This document shows positions 7,808-16,443 of a stretch of 45,081 nucleotides of DNA, one piece after another (positions within the stretch are counted from its first letter, which is position 1; every line of letters starts with the position of its first letter). The stretch comes from Bacteroidales bacterium. GTDB taxonomy: Bacteria; Bacteroidota; Bacteroidia; Bacteroidales; UBA1715. The DNA is taken from assembly GCA_016714605.1 (NCBI GenBank), contig JADKDL010000034.1:1-45081 (forward strand). Direction: 5' to 3'. The notes under the pieces were generated by a model that saw only the letters and a program-made list of their open reading frames with translations, was not told the origin of the DNA and made no database searches. The position numbers and the translations under genes were made by a program.

Positions 7808-10800
7808 TTATTTTACCAATAAAATACTTTGAGCTATATAAACCCCATTGTTTTCTAAAACTACAAAATAAGTACCTGTAGCAAGGTTTTCTCTGGTAAG
7901 AACGGTTTCAGAACCTGTTGGAATAATCTCTTGAACTACCACACCTAATTCATTTACAATTTTAATTGTTTGTACTTGCAAGTTCTCAATCAAAATTGAG
8001 GTGCTTTCAGTCATAGGATTAGGATAAACAGAGAACGCGGTTCCTTCGGGTAAAAAAGTGCCGGTATTCAATTGTTTCAACAGACAGATGTCTACACTCG
8101 TTGCATTACCCCAAAGGTTTATTATAAAAGCTTTACTCACATCTGTAGTAGAAAAATAATAGGTGTTTTGATACAGATCGCTATTGCATGGTACTGCCAT
8201 TACGGTATATTTGCCCTTGTTCAAATTTTCGTGAATATATTCACCGTTTTCATTAATTTCTGCTGTGTCTCTGGCAATGAGTTCGTTATCAACCATCTCA
8301 TAAGCAATAGTTTTACCACAAGCTACTACATTTTTCTTGGCAGTTACCGTTCCGCTAATAGTATAATATACGGGAGCTACAAAAGTAAAACTTTCGCATT
8401 TAGAGCCAGTACAACCATTTGAATCGCTGATGGTTAAACATACATAACCTTGAACATCATTTTGGAAGGTCTGAGTAAAACTCATATCATTTCGCGAAAT
8501 ACTATCAGGTAGAGACCAAGAATAGTTATTGGCAGCAGTTAAAGCTGTAAATTGATATATACCATTACTGCCGATAACTTGTTCAATTCTAAATTCAGAA
8601 TTCAAAATACATGCAGGAATAACGGTAAGCGTGGCACTTGCTTCGGCACTACAGCCGTTAGGGTCGGTCACCGTTACAGAGTATAAACCTTCTGTAGAAA
8701 CAGTTATTGCAGGTGTCGTTTCACCAGTGCTCCAATTGTATTGAGCAGAATCTGCAATCTTTACATCAAATGTATGTGTTTCTCCTTCATTTATCGTAGC
8801 ATCTAAAAGTTGTACATCTGGTCCTTTATTTACCAGTATAGTAAAATCTTTAGTAACCTGTGTTCCCTCAGCATCGGTTATAATACATGCTGTTTGGTAT
8901 AATCCAGGAGACATAACTCCAGGTATCACATTGATAGTAGAATCGTTTAAGGATGCTGCACCTTGGTATGGTATATCAATCCACTTATATGAATAAGGAC
9001 GTAGTCCACCTTTTGCCTGTGCAAGGTAAGTAAGATGACCCGAAGGTTGGTTTTCGCAAGATTGAATAAACGGGAAATATTCTACTATTTGCAAAGGGGT
9101 AGTAGCTGTAAAATCAACTTGTTTACATATTTTACTGTTGCAATTTTCATCATTTGATACTTGAAGACATACATCACCTTTTATGTTGTTGGCAAAGGTG
9201 CGGTCAAAGCTTGCCGAATCTTCTGAAATAGTTCCATTAGGCAAAGTCCAGAAATAGTGATTTGCTTTTGCAGAAGTAGTAAATCTGTAAGTATTGGTGG
9301 CAACAGGTAGTTTAGTAATTTCAAAATCTGCTACCAAATTACATGCAGGTATAACGAAAAGCATAGCACTAGCTACGGCACTACAGCCGTTAGGGTCGGT
9401 CACTGTTACAGAGTAGAGACCTTCTGTAGAAACTTTTATAGCAGTTGTTGTATCGCCAGTATTCCAACTATAATAAGCAGTATTTCCAGTATTTACATAA
9501 AATGTATGAATTTCGCCTTCGTGAATAGTAGTATCGGTAAGTAGAATAAACGGTTTTGGTTGTACATCAAGGCGGTAATTCATATTCACTTGCGAACCTG
9601 TTGCATCGGTAATTGTACAAACAGACTGATAATTTCCAGGTAGCATAAATTCGGTATCAATTAAAGTTACTGAATCGCTCGGATTGAAAGTTCCAAAATC
9701 GGGCAACCCAGTCCAAGTATAGGTATAAGGTCTCTGTCCGCCTGTAGCACGAGCTGCGTATAAGACTGAATTTCCGTATTCATTTTCGCACACAAAATTG
9801 TAATCAAGAGTATCTCCAACAATTTGCAAAGTGGTAGTAGCTGTAAAATCGAAAGGTTTACATATTTTACTGTTGCAATTTTCATCATTAGAAATTTGAA
9901 GGCATACATCGCCTTTAATGTTGTTTTCAAAAGTGCGGTCAAAACTAGCTGAATCTTCAGAAGTCATGCCATTAGGCAATGTCCAGAAGTAGTGATTAGC
10001 TTGGGTTTTAGTAGTATATCTGTAAGTATTGGTTTCAACAGGTAGTTTCGTAACTTCGAAATCTGCTACCAAATTACACTGCGAACTCACAATAAGCGTG
10101 GCACTTGCTTGGGCTGTACAACCATTAAAGTCGGTTACAATTACAGTATAATGGTCGGCAGTAGAAACGGTAATAAAAGATGTAGTATCGCCAGTACTCC
10201 ATTTATATGATGCTATATCGTTTGAACTTACATCAAATGTATGCGAATCTCCTTCATTTATTGAAGCATCAATAAGTTGTACGTTTGGTCTCGGATATAC
10301 GGTAATGTCAAATGTAGATGAAACTTGCGAGCCTGTTGAATCAGTTATTATACATTCTGTATTATACATTCCTGCTGAAACAACTTCTGTAATTATTGAA
10401 TAGGTTGAGTCGCTTGTTTTTATTGCTCCACTATTTGGCAAACCTGTCCAAGTGTATGTATAAGGTCTTACCCCTCCTGTTGCCTGGGCACTGTAATCAA
10501 GTTGATCGACAAATTCGTTTTGACAGAAAGAATAGTTTACATAAGGTGGGCTAATTAATTGTAGTGGAGCTGCATCTATGACAGAGAATGACCAAATAAT
10601 TGGAAAAGAATTACAATGATCGTTAAAAACTTGAACATTAAACTCATAATTACCAACTTGAAGTTTTGAAGGATCAATTAAGAATTTTGCATCATTTTGG
10701 CTAATATATTCAGGATCAATAGGTGTTCCATTTAGAGTGGCAAAATAATGAATATAGTTCATAGGATTTGTATTATTAATACCTGAAAAGACATAAATGG

Positions 10801-11743
10801 AAAAAGGTTCATCTGATTTTAATACTTGTGTAGATAGTTCAAAATTGTTCATAATAGATGGTCTTGGAGTTGCCATTCTAATAGCTTCAAAGTTTCCTTT
10901 AATGTTTTGACCTATTGCATCTGTAATGTCGTAGCTAATTATGTACGATTTATTTTCATATAAAATTAGATTTTGCGAATCAAAAAAACCTCCCCAGTCT
11001 ATATTAGTAGTATAAGGAGGTACTCCACCCAATACTTTATATGTATCACTCGGATTTTCATACTCGCAAAATCTATTTTCATAAAGGTAAAGAGTATCGA
11101 AGCTCTCAAATGATATTTGCAATTTTCCATCGCTTACCGCATATTTTATTAGTTTTTCAAGAGTATCTCCAGAACAGTTGGAATTTGGATAGCTTAATTT
11201 TGCGTAATATATTCCGGCAGAAACACTGTCGGGGTGCAAGTAATATTGACTGTTGGCAGAGTCATAATATATACCTTCTCCCTCTACAATTGTTTTATGA
11301 GGACGTTGATATAAAATTACAGAATCTAAAATTTTGCTTTTGTCAAGAACTTCGGGCAAACTATCAAGGAATAGATCAGTATAGAATTCAATGTTTTTTG
11401 TAATTCTTTGATCATTTTTATCCTTCATCCATATGTTAACAAGAATGTTATTTTTAGTTATGTTTTTTTTAGTTATGGTAATTTGGTTTTTGTTATTAGG
11501 ATCAATTTCTGCGTTATTTGAATCATATTCCCATATGTATTCATATTCTGGTATGCCTCCTTCTACCTCAACCATATAGGTGTGAGGTAATGTACATAGC
11601 AATACTTCTTCATATTGAAAATTATATTCATTTAGATAATAATAATTGTCAGGATTTTCAACAAACTTGAAATCTTGTGCGAAGCCCATCCAAGGTAAGC
11701 AAAAGATAAGAATCAAGATTTTCTGTATGATTCGTGTTTTCAT
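7808..11743 (-). CDS. Giant T9SS-exported protein with three ~243-aa SprB/PKD-like repeats (Y2)
   Basis: A 1311-aa protein with signal peptide (residues 1-22, ending GFAQ). About 370 residues of unassigned beta-rich sequence are followed by three long repeats starting near residues 392, 634 and 877. Each has a GG.RPY.Y.W segment (SprB/PKD-like), an INEGE.HTFDV...W.TG.TT..I.V segment and a YRFTT..ANHYFW.LPNG segment. Then come a carboxypeptidase-regulatory-like domain (YYTISGTVTAKKN, about 1125-1230) and a type A sorting domain (FSVYPNPMTES to ILLVK). It is probably a surface adhesin or motility/matrix protein; no enzyme motif is seen. It lies just downstream of the ECF sigma operon and has its own copy of the sigma-type promoter (11793-11822), so regulation by that sigma factor is likely. 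Confidence 0.9.
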   Translation of the reverse strand: MKTRIIQKILILIFCLPWMGFAQDFKFVENPDNYYYLNEYNFQYEEVLLCTLPHTYMVEVEGGIPEYEYIWEYDSNNAEIDPNNKNQITITKKNITKNNILVNIWMKDKNDQRITKNIEFYTDLFLDSLPEVLDKSKILDSVILYQRPHKTIVEGEGIYYDSANSQYYLHPDSVSAGIYYAKLSYPNSNCSGDTLEKLIKYAVSDGKLQISFESFDTLYLYENRFCEYENPSDTYKVLGGVPPYTTNIDWGGFFDSQNLILYENKSYIISYDITDAIGQNIKGNFEAIRMATPRPSIMNNFELSTQVLKSDEPFSIYVFSGINNTNPMNYIHYFATLNGTPIDPEYISQNDAKFLIDPSKLQVGNYEFNVQVFNDHCNSFPIIWSFSVIDAAPLQLISPPYVNYSFCQNEFVDQLDYSAQATGGVRPYTYTWTGLPNSGAIKTSDSTYSIITEVVSAGMYNTECIITDSTGSQVSSTFDITVYPRPNVQLIDASINEGDSHTFDVSSNDIASYKWSTGDTTSFITVSTADHYTVIVTDFNGCTAQASATLIVSSQCNLVADFEVTKLPVETNTYRYTTKTQANHYFWTLPNGMTSEDSASFDRTFENNIKGDVCLQISNDENCNSKICKPFDFTATTTLQIVGDTLDYNFVCENEYGNSVLYAARATGGQRPYTYTWTGLPDFGTFNPSDSVTLIDTEFMLPGNYQSVCTITDATGSQVNMNYRLDVQPKPFILLTDTTIHEGEIHTFYVNTGNTAYYSWNTGDTTTAIKVSTEGLYSVTVTDPNGCSAVASAMLFVIPACNLVADFEITKLPVATNTYRFTTSAKANHYFWTLPNGTISEDSASFDRTFANNIKGDVCLQVSNDENCNSKICKQVDFTATTPLQIVEYFPFIQSCENQPSGHLTYLAQAKGGLRPYSYKWIDIPYQGAASLNDSTINVIPGVMSPGLYQTACIITDAEGTQVTKDFTILVNKGPDVQLLDATINEGETHTFDVKIADSAQYNWSTGETTPAITVSTEGLYSVTVTDPNGCSAEASATLTVIPACILNSEFRIEQVIGSNGIYQFTALTAANNYSWSLPDSISRNDMSFTQTFQNDVQGYVCLTISDSNGCTGSKCESFTFVAPVYYTISGTVTAKKNVVACGKTIAYEMVDNELIARDTAEINENGEYIHENLNKGKYTVMAVPCNSDLYQNTYYFSTTDVSKAFIINLWGNATSVDICLLKQLNTGTFLPEGTAFSVYPNPMTESTSILIENLQVQTIKIVNELGVVVQEIIPTGSETVLTRENLATGTYFVVLENNGVYIAQSILLVK

Positions 11744-11792
11744 AAATAGTAATTTTAAGTTTTTAATTACGTTAGTTCCAGATCTGTTTGGA

Positions 11793-11822
11793 GGGTAGAC
11801 CCCGATGCTGAAAAACGTTCCC
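11793..11822 (-). promoter_or_regulatory. ECF-type promoter of Y2
   Basis: On the minus strand: GGGAACGTTTT, 12 nt, TCTACCC, located 50 nt upstream of the ATG at 11743. The two boxes and the spacing are identical to those at 14023-14052 upstream of the ECF sigma gene, while the sequence between them differs. A GGAAC -35 and TCTAC-like -10 separated by 17 nt is the usual architecture for group IV sigma factors. Confidence 0.8.
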
Positions 11823-11830
11823 GACTTTTT

Positions 11831-12754
11831 CTAAATTATTTTGTAAAATAATACCAAAGAAACTCCAAAGTCGGCACGGGTACTGCTATAGAGAGGATTT
11901 ATATTTTTTGAAAAAATGTTTATTTGCGGTGCTATTTCTATGCCGAAACGCTCTTTTATTGGTACTATAAAATCTATTTCTAATCCTAATTTGAGATTAT
12001 GGTAGTTATTCTTTTCATCTAAATTAATGAGTCGAAATGTGCTGTCGGTGCTAAATCCTTTTTGAGAAAAGGTATATTCATAAGCTACCGATAGTTTCGG
12101 ACAAAGTTGAAAGTGTTTGAATTTTATTTTTTTGCCAAAACTCAAGGCTATACAAATTGAACGATACTTGTTGTTGGCATTTGTCTGGAGACTATCGGTG
12201 AGGGTGTCTGTAAGACTTATGATTTGCGTATTTGTAATATACTGCGGAAGGGTATCTATATAGAATGTTTCTATGGTATCGGTAACTATGGAGTCTCTCT
12301 GGCTTGGCGTGTATGTATAGGCGGTGTAGTTAAACTGTTCGTTGTAGAGGTTGTAAGAAAGTTCGAGTGCGGCTTCTAGCTTTTTCTTTATTGAAGTTTG
12401 CAGTCCTATTCCAGCCATAATGCCAACCGATGGGGTAATTTTGTATTGAACATTATGGTCTTTATAGCTAAGTGCTGAATTGAACGACCAAAGTGGTGAT
12501 ATGAATGCAGAAAGTAGTACATCGTTAAAAACAGGTGCTACAAAAACTTGGTTTTCTACCACAAATTCTTTCTTTACCACAATCCTTCTGCGTGCTGTAA
12601 TTAGGGTGTCTACAATACTTGAATCCGGCGAATACTGTATAATTGTATCTAATATATAGTCGTCTAAATTAGGTGTTTCTTGACTATAGAGAAAACTTGA
12701 GATGCTTACAAATACTAACAATAATAGAATGTTAGTGTGTACTTTCATAGTCAA
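11831..12754 (-). CDS. Outer-membrane beta-barrel protein of the ECF operon
   Basis: A 307-aa protein with a signal peptide (LLLLVFVSISSFLYSQ), an N-terminal periplasmic stretch rich in Asp/Ser/Thr and ending IVDTLITARRRIVVKKEF, then alternating hydrophobic strands (IKKKLEAALELSYNLYNEQF; FGKKIKFKHFQLCPKLSVAYEY) and a C-terminal aromatic strand (FGVSLVLFYKII). This is the pattern of a small outer-membrane barrel of the PorT/OmpA-like type. It is the third gene of the sigma / anti-sigma candidate operon, 31 bp behind gene two. Inference: it may sense or respond to surface assembly. The start could also be the second ATG at 12748. Confidence 0.75.
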   Translation of the reverse strand: MTMKVHTNILLLLVFVSISSFLYSQETPNLDDYILDTIIQYSPDSSIVDTLITARRRIVVKKEFVVENQVFVAPVFNDVLLSAFISPLWSFNSALSYKDHNVQYKITPSVGIMAGIGLQTSIKKKLEAALELSYNLYNEQFNYTAYTYTPSQRDSIVTDTIETFYIDTLPQYITNTQIISLTDTLTDSLQTNANNKYRSICIALSFGKKIKFKHFQLCPKLSVAYEYTFSQKGFSTDSTFRLINLDEKNNYHNLKLGLEIDFIVPIKERFGIEIAPQINIFSKNINPLYSSTRADFGVSLVLFYKII

Positions 12755-12785
12755 ATATTTTTTTAAAAGCGTTTGTTTGAAAATA

Positions 12786-13388
12786 CTATCGTTTTTTTAT
12801 TTTCTTATCAACGACCAAGGTGTCTATTTCAACAACGGTATCGGTTTCGAAAACAATAACCGTTTTACCTTTATGTGTTTGCTTTGGTGTAGTTGCATTT
12901 ACAGTGGTTTCATTTTTAGCTTGTTCCATAACTACCGGAGCAGTTTCTGAAGCAGGTTTTTCGGCTTCGATTTTTTCTACATGTTTAGGCTCATTGGTAG
13001 GTGCGTCTGTATAATCTTTGGCTTTATTGGTTTCTATTGCAGTAGGTTCTGCTTTTTCTATACTTTTGGTTTCGGGTTGTATGGCATCTGTAGTTTGGTT
13101 TGCAGTATTTTCTACATTTACAGAAGGTTTTTGAATGGTTTGCTCAATAGGTTGAGCTGTAGTTTGAACACCTTCTGCAACAGCATCAGAATTAGAAAAG
13201 CCAAAATATGCTAGACCAATACAAAATAGAGCAAGTACTGAAACGGTGTATATGTTTAGATGTCTGAATCCGAATTGCATGAAATTATTCTTCTTAACGG
13301 TAGCCGAAAAACTATTCCACGCCGGAACAGTAATAGGCTCAGAGTCCGAAGCAAGTATATTTTTTATTATTTTATCGTCTAGTTCCAT
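12786..13388 (-). CDS. Single-pass membrane protein, probable anti-sigma factor
   Basis: A 200-aa protein with a cytoplasmic N-terminus of about 44 residues (MELDDKIIKNILASDSEP...), one transmembrane helix (about 45-64, IYTVSVLALFCIGLAYFGF) and a low-complexity Pro/Thr/Glu/Lys-rich periplasmic part ending VVEIDTLVVDKKIKKR. Its start codon overlaps the sigma stop codon by one base (TAATG), which implies translational coupling. Position, topology and size fit a membrane anti-sigma factor, but no zinc-binding anti-sigma motif is visible, so the call rests on context. Its DTL-VVDKKIKKR end resembles DTLITARRRIVVKK in the barrel protein, which may hint at a shared periplasmic partner. Confidence 0.65.
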   Translation of the reverse strand: MELDDKIIKNILASDSEPITVPAWNSFSATVKKNNFMQFGFRHLNIYTVSVLALFCIGLAYFGFSNSDAVAEGVQTTAQPIEQTIQKPSVNVENTANQTTDAIQPETKSIEKAEPTAIETNKAKDYTDAPTNEPKHVEKIEAEKPASETAPVVMEQAKNETTVNATTPKQTHKGKTVIVFETDTVVEIDTLVVDKKIKKR

Positions 13389-14008
13389 TACTTTATTGTT
13401 ACTTTTTCAATACATTTTTTATAGAGCGCCTCTTGCACAAATTTTCTGGCTCTAGATAATCTCGATCTGCTTGTTTTCTCGTCAATGCCTAGAATTTCTG
13501 CAATATCTTGATGTTTCAAATCGTCGTGAAAATAAAGATTGAAAACAATTTTAAAATCTTCTTTCAAAGTGTCAATAGCTTCGAGCAATTCTTTTTTACT
13601 AAAATCGGCTCGTTCTATAAGCGAATAGTCAACTTTCGATTGGTCTATATCTCTGATATCTACGTTTTCATGATCTACAACATCTTCAATATCAAGAATG
13701 TTTGTTTCATGAATATCATCGAACGATAATTGATTTATAGACTGTTTCTCCTTTCTATATTGTTTAAGTGCTGTATTAATAATAATTCGTTTCATCCAAC
13801 CCTCAAACGAACCAGTTTCGTTGTATTGGTTTATATTTTTCAGTATTTTAATAAAACCCTCTTGCAAAACGTCGTCGGCATCGGCTTTTTGTCTCACATA
13901 ATTGAGCGCCATGCGTTTAAAAGAAACTGCATATTTCTCATACAGTTCTTTTTGGGCCGACACATCGTATCTTTTGAGCCTTTTTATTAGTTTATTTTCA
14001 CTCTGCAT
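13388..14008 (-). CDS. ECF (group IV) RNA polymerase sigma factor
   Basis: A 206-aa protein with region 2 (KADADDVLQEGFIKILKNI..FEGWMKRIIINTALKQYRK, about residues 40-85) and region 4 helix-turn-helix (HQDIAEILGIDEKTSRSRLSRARKF, about 170-195), separated by an acidic linker (DIEDVVDHENVDIRDID). It would direct RNA polymerase to a small regulon. It heads an operon with the membrane protein and the barrel protein. A promoter matching ECF architecture lies 15 bp upstream and is repeated before Y2, which points to autoregulation and control of a T9SS surface protein. Porphyromonas SigP, an ECF factor linked to T9SS, is a known parallel; orthology cannot be tested here. Confidence 0.93.
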   Translation of the reverse strand: MQSENKLIKRLKRYDVSAQKELYEKYAVSFKRMALNYVRQKADADDVLQEGFIKILKNINQYNETGSFEGWMKRIIINTALKQYRKEKQSINQLSFDDIHETNILDIEDVVDHENVDIRDIDQSKVDYSLIERADFSKKELLEAIDTLKEDFKIVFNLYFHDDLKHQDIAEILGIDEKTSRSRLSRARKFVQEALYKKCIEKVTIK

Positions 14009-14022
14009 ATTTGTGTGCTAGC

Positions 14023-14052
14023 GGGTAGAGTCTAAAACAAGAAAACGTTCCC
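14023..14052 (-). promoter_or_regulatory. ECF-type promoter of the sigma operon
   Basis: Minus strand GGGAACGTTTT, 12 nt, TCTACCC; identical boxes and spacing to the Y2 promoter at 11793-11822. The -10 lies 15 bp from the sigma ATG, giving a very short leader. A weaker housekeeping-like box (GATATTTG, near 14081-14088) lies further upstream and could provide basal transcription. Confidence 0.8.
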
Positions 14053-14212
14053 GATATTTTAAGTATTTTTTTTCTGATGTGCAAATATCTAATAAATCGG
14101 ACAAATATCAATTCTAAATAACAATAAATAAAGCTGTAGTTGTAGTAAAATAGTGAGGGGAGAGGAGAGAAAAGCACAACGAGTTGGCTCCTTTTTCAAT
14201 TCTTAGCATTTC

Positions 14213-14235
14213 AAAAAATTGGGTTACAAACCCAA
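14213..14235 (-). terminator. Intrinsic terminator after the DUF1152 gene
   Basis: On the minus strand TTGGGTT, loop TGT, AACCCAA followed by TTTTTT. It lies 25 bp beyond the stop of the DUF1152 gene. Confidence 0.65.
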
Positions 14236-14259
14236 ATGAGCATGGAACACGACACGTTA

Positions 14260-15216
14260 CTATATTGGGATTTTTTTACTTTCGTTAATTTTAATAGAAT
14301 GACGATATTGTTCAATTTCTTTCAGAACTTCTTCGATTTTCATTGTTTCATAAAGTGTATCAATGTATAATACATTTTTTGCAACAATTTCCAAATTAAA
14401 ACACCAATACATACTCATAAGTGGATTTATCCATAATTCTGATCCTTTAGTTCTGTATACTGAATGGAAATTTCCAAATTCACCATTTACAGCACTATTT
14501 ATTGAATTAGCAACAATACTGGGTGATATTGGCATTTCATTATTTGAATAATCTATTAGTTTTTCAAATAATTCAGCTTCTTTCATTTGAGATAATAAAG
14601 AAAAAATACCTAAAAAAGCATTTTCTTTTGTTAGTTTCGCTACATTTCTTAAGTAATAATAATGTTCTACTCCATGATGATAATCAACACCAAATCCAAT
14701 ACAAACGAGATATTTTTTTTTCAAATTTATACTAGATAATGCTGCAATTGAGGTCATATCTTCTGTTGGAGTTCCGAGTCCAGGTTCATCTCCAAACATT
14801 AAACTATCAGTTCCACCGTCAATCAATATTACAGTATCAATCTTATGTTTTTTAATTAAGTGTTCATACGTTTTAATTAACGGTTTTACTCCTGTTTTTG
14901 CAAACGCATATATTGGTGGTTTTAATCCATTATTATCAAGCCATATAGCTAAATGTTTTTCAGGGAAATATGAAATCATATCTTCATCAGGAGTTGCCGA
15001 AATAGACCAACAGTTTTCACATTCATTTTCTGCATTATATTTACTAAGAACCGTAAAAGACAAATTTCCAAGAAACACATTTTTACCTTGTTTGATAAGA
15101 GATAGATATAAAGGGATTCCCGAATAAATATCAAATCCACCACCTGCACCTGCTATTAGAATATTTTGTGAATTTTCTATTTCTTGAAAAAATGGTATCT
15201 GATTTAATTCAAACAT
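14260..15216 (-). CDS. DUF1152 family protein
   Basis: A 318-aa cytoplasmic protein with the DUF1152 signatures: an N-terminal glycine-rich loop (ILIAGAGGGFDIYSGIPL, residues 19-36) like a Rossmann nucleotide-binding turn, then IDTVILIDGGTDSLMFGDEP and LGTPTEDMTSIAAL. The length fits the family. The biochemical role is not known. It lies in the accessory block, 125 bp downstream of the zeta-like kinase and transcribed in the same direction; the gap contains a fragment (ACGGTGCAGAG, at 15325) of the dispersed CTCTGCACCGT repeat. Whether it works with the kinase is open. Confidence 0.8.
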   Translation of the reverse strand: MFELNQIPFFQEIENSQNILIAGAGGGFDIYSGIPLYLSLIKQGKNVFLGNLSFTVLSKYNAENECENCWSISATPDEDMISYFPEKHLAIWLDNNGLKPPIYAFAKTGVKPLIKTYEHLIKKHKIDTVILIDGGTDSLMFGDEPGLGTPTEDMTSIAALSSINLKKKYLVCIGFGVDYHHGVEHYYYLRNVAKLTKENAFLGIFSLLSQMKEAELFEKLIDYSNNEMPISPSIVANSINSAVNGEFGNFHSVYRTKGSELWINPLMSMYWCFNLEIVAKNVLYIDTLYETMKIEEVLKEIEQYRHSIKINESKKIPI

Positions 15217-15341
15217 ATCATTTTAGATTAATTATAATTGTTACCAACTAGCCTATTTGTCTATTGCTTTGTCTTATTCGAAAATTATGTGAAAATATGG
15301 TATAAACTAGTTATTTATAACTACGGTGCAGAGTGTTGTGC

Positions 15342-15947
15342 TTAATTATTTGTTTTCTCAATATATTCAATTATCGGTTTAGACCAAGTATTAACATCAT
15401 TATATTGTTTGGATATTTTTCCATCTGAAACTCGAAATAATAATTTTGGATCTTCAAAATCTATTGAATTATCATAAATATACGCTCTATCTACAATTTT
15501 TAATGCTAAACAGCAATTAGCAATAGATTTACTGTATCTAGATATAATTTTAGGAATTGGAACATCATGTCCTCCTTCCATCACTCGTTGTGCAATTCGA
15601 CTTGCATTAATTGTAGGACTTTCAGTTCCAACAAAAAATAATCTTATAAAATATCCTTCTAATTTTGCCCTTCTAATAAAATCAATTTTATCATACGAAG
15701 ACAAAACTGTTTCAAATATTAAACTTTTTCCTTCACTAATGCAATTTTCTCGCAATTGGGTTGAAAAAATTGCAGCTTTCATTACCGCTTCCGATGAATT
15801 CCAATCGCCAAAAGTATCTTTAGCAATATTATCCGGATTTATATACAAACAATTTTCAACCCATTCATGTTGCAAAATTTTATTTGTAATTGATGTTTTT
15901 CCTGAACCATTAGGACCACCTATTACTATTAAAATGGGCTTCTTCAT
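15342..15947 (-). CDS. Zeta-toxin-like P-loop kinase
   Basis: A 201-aa protein with Walker A GGPNGSGKTS (residues 9-18), a zeta-type substrate motif YINPDNIAKDTF, IFETVLSS (Walker-B-like strand) and a lid/Arg region RVMEGGHDVPIPKIISRYSKS. These match the chromosomal zeta-toxin/predicted ABC-type ATPase group. Family knowledge: zeta kinases phosphorylate UDP-sugar precursors of peptidoglycan and poison growth unless neutralised; other members are housekeeping kinases. A 56-aa gene ends 2 bp upstream, so a toxin-antitoxin pair is the favoured reading, though the classic epsilon antitoxin is not recognisable. Confidence 0.85.
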   Translation of the reverse strand: MKKPILIVIGGPNGSGKTSITNKILQHEWVENCLYINPDNIAKDTFGDWNSSEAVMKAAIFSTQLRENCISEGKSLIFETVLSSYDKIDFIRRAKLEGYFIRLFFVGTESPTINASRIAQRVMEGGHDVPIPKIISRYSKSIANCCLALKIVDRAYIYDNSIDFEDPKLLFRVSDGKISKQYNDVNTWSKPIIEYIEKTNN

Positions 15948-15949
15948 AA

Positions 15950-16120
15950 TTATTTTGAATTCATCATTGTTTGAAAAGCTACAATGTGTTGCGAAATTAT
16001 TTCTTTCAGATGCTGTTTTTCTATCAACGCTTTTGCCTTTGCTTCTTTTGCAACTTCTATCATTAATGATGACAATTCAAAATCTGACGGTTCATCATAT
16101 TTCATTAATAAATTCTTCAT
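15950..16120 (-). CDS. Small protein (56 aa), candidate antitoxin for the zeta-like kinase
   Basis: This is a short gene easily missed by a length cut-off. The minus-strand ATG at 16120 opens a frame MKNLLMKYDEPSDFELSS...ending FQTMMNSK, stop at 15950-15952, then 2 nt to the ATG of the kinase. The middle (LMIEVAKEAKAKALIEKQ and following) is charged and strongly helical, as many antitoxins are. Tight spacing and order (small gene first) are typical of toxin-antitoxin operons. I see no DNA-binding motif and no named family. An alternative is a translation leader for the kinase. Confidence 0.7.
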   Translation of the reverse strand: MKNLLMKYDEPSDFELSSLMIEVAKEAKAKALIEKQHLKEIISQHIVAFQTMMNSK

Positions 16121-16443
16121 AACACAATTTTTTCAACTATTAAACCTCACTTGTTTGGGTTTAGCTTCACTGAGCATTCAGATGTTGTAACTCAAACTCT
16201 AAAATACTATAAGGAAAAAAAGTATGTCTTCAAGCCCTCAACATAGCCTAAAAACTAAATTCTACTCCTCAAATATAATATATTTCTATAATATTATCTA
16301 ACTTAAAATAATTCCTCGTATTGAAGTATATTATCAACCATTAATTGCAGTTGTGGTTGATAAACTTTGCCAAAGTTGTTCGATAGGCAATACTTACTTT
16401 AATTTTCAACATTTACATATCGCACAAAATAGGGTGTTGAAAG
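16121..16443. other. Intergenic region without a supported gene; one inverted repeat
   Basis: No frame with family-like sequence is seen. TTATCAACC (16331-16339) and GGTTGATAA (16355-16363) form a 9-bp inverted repeat with a 15-nt loop. No T run follows, so it is not a clear terminator. A promoter for the small gene and kinase must lie here, but no TAnnTTTG box is evident. Confidence 0.4.

Noticed and set aside
12786..13455. Several plus-strand frames opposite the sigma and anti-sigma genes
   Set aside because: They mirror well-supported minus-strand genes linked by a TAATG overlap.
16331..16363. Inverted repeat TTATCAACC..GGTTGATAA as a terminator
   Set aside because: It has a long loop and no following T run on either strand; left as an unexplained repeat.
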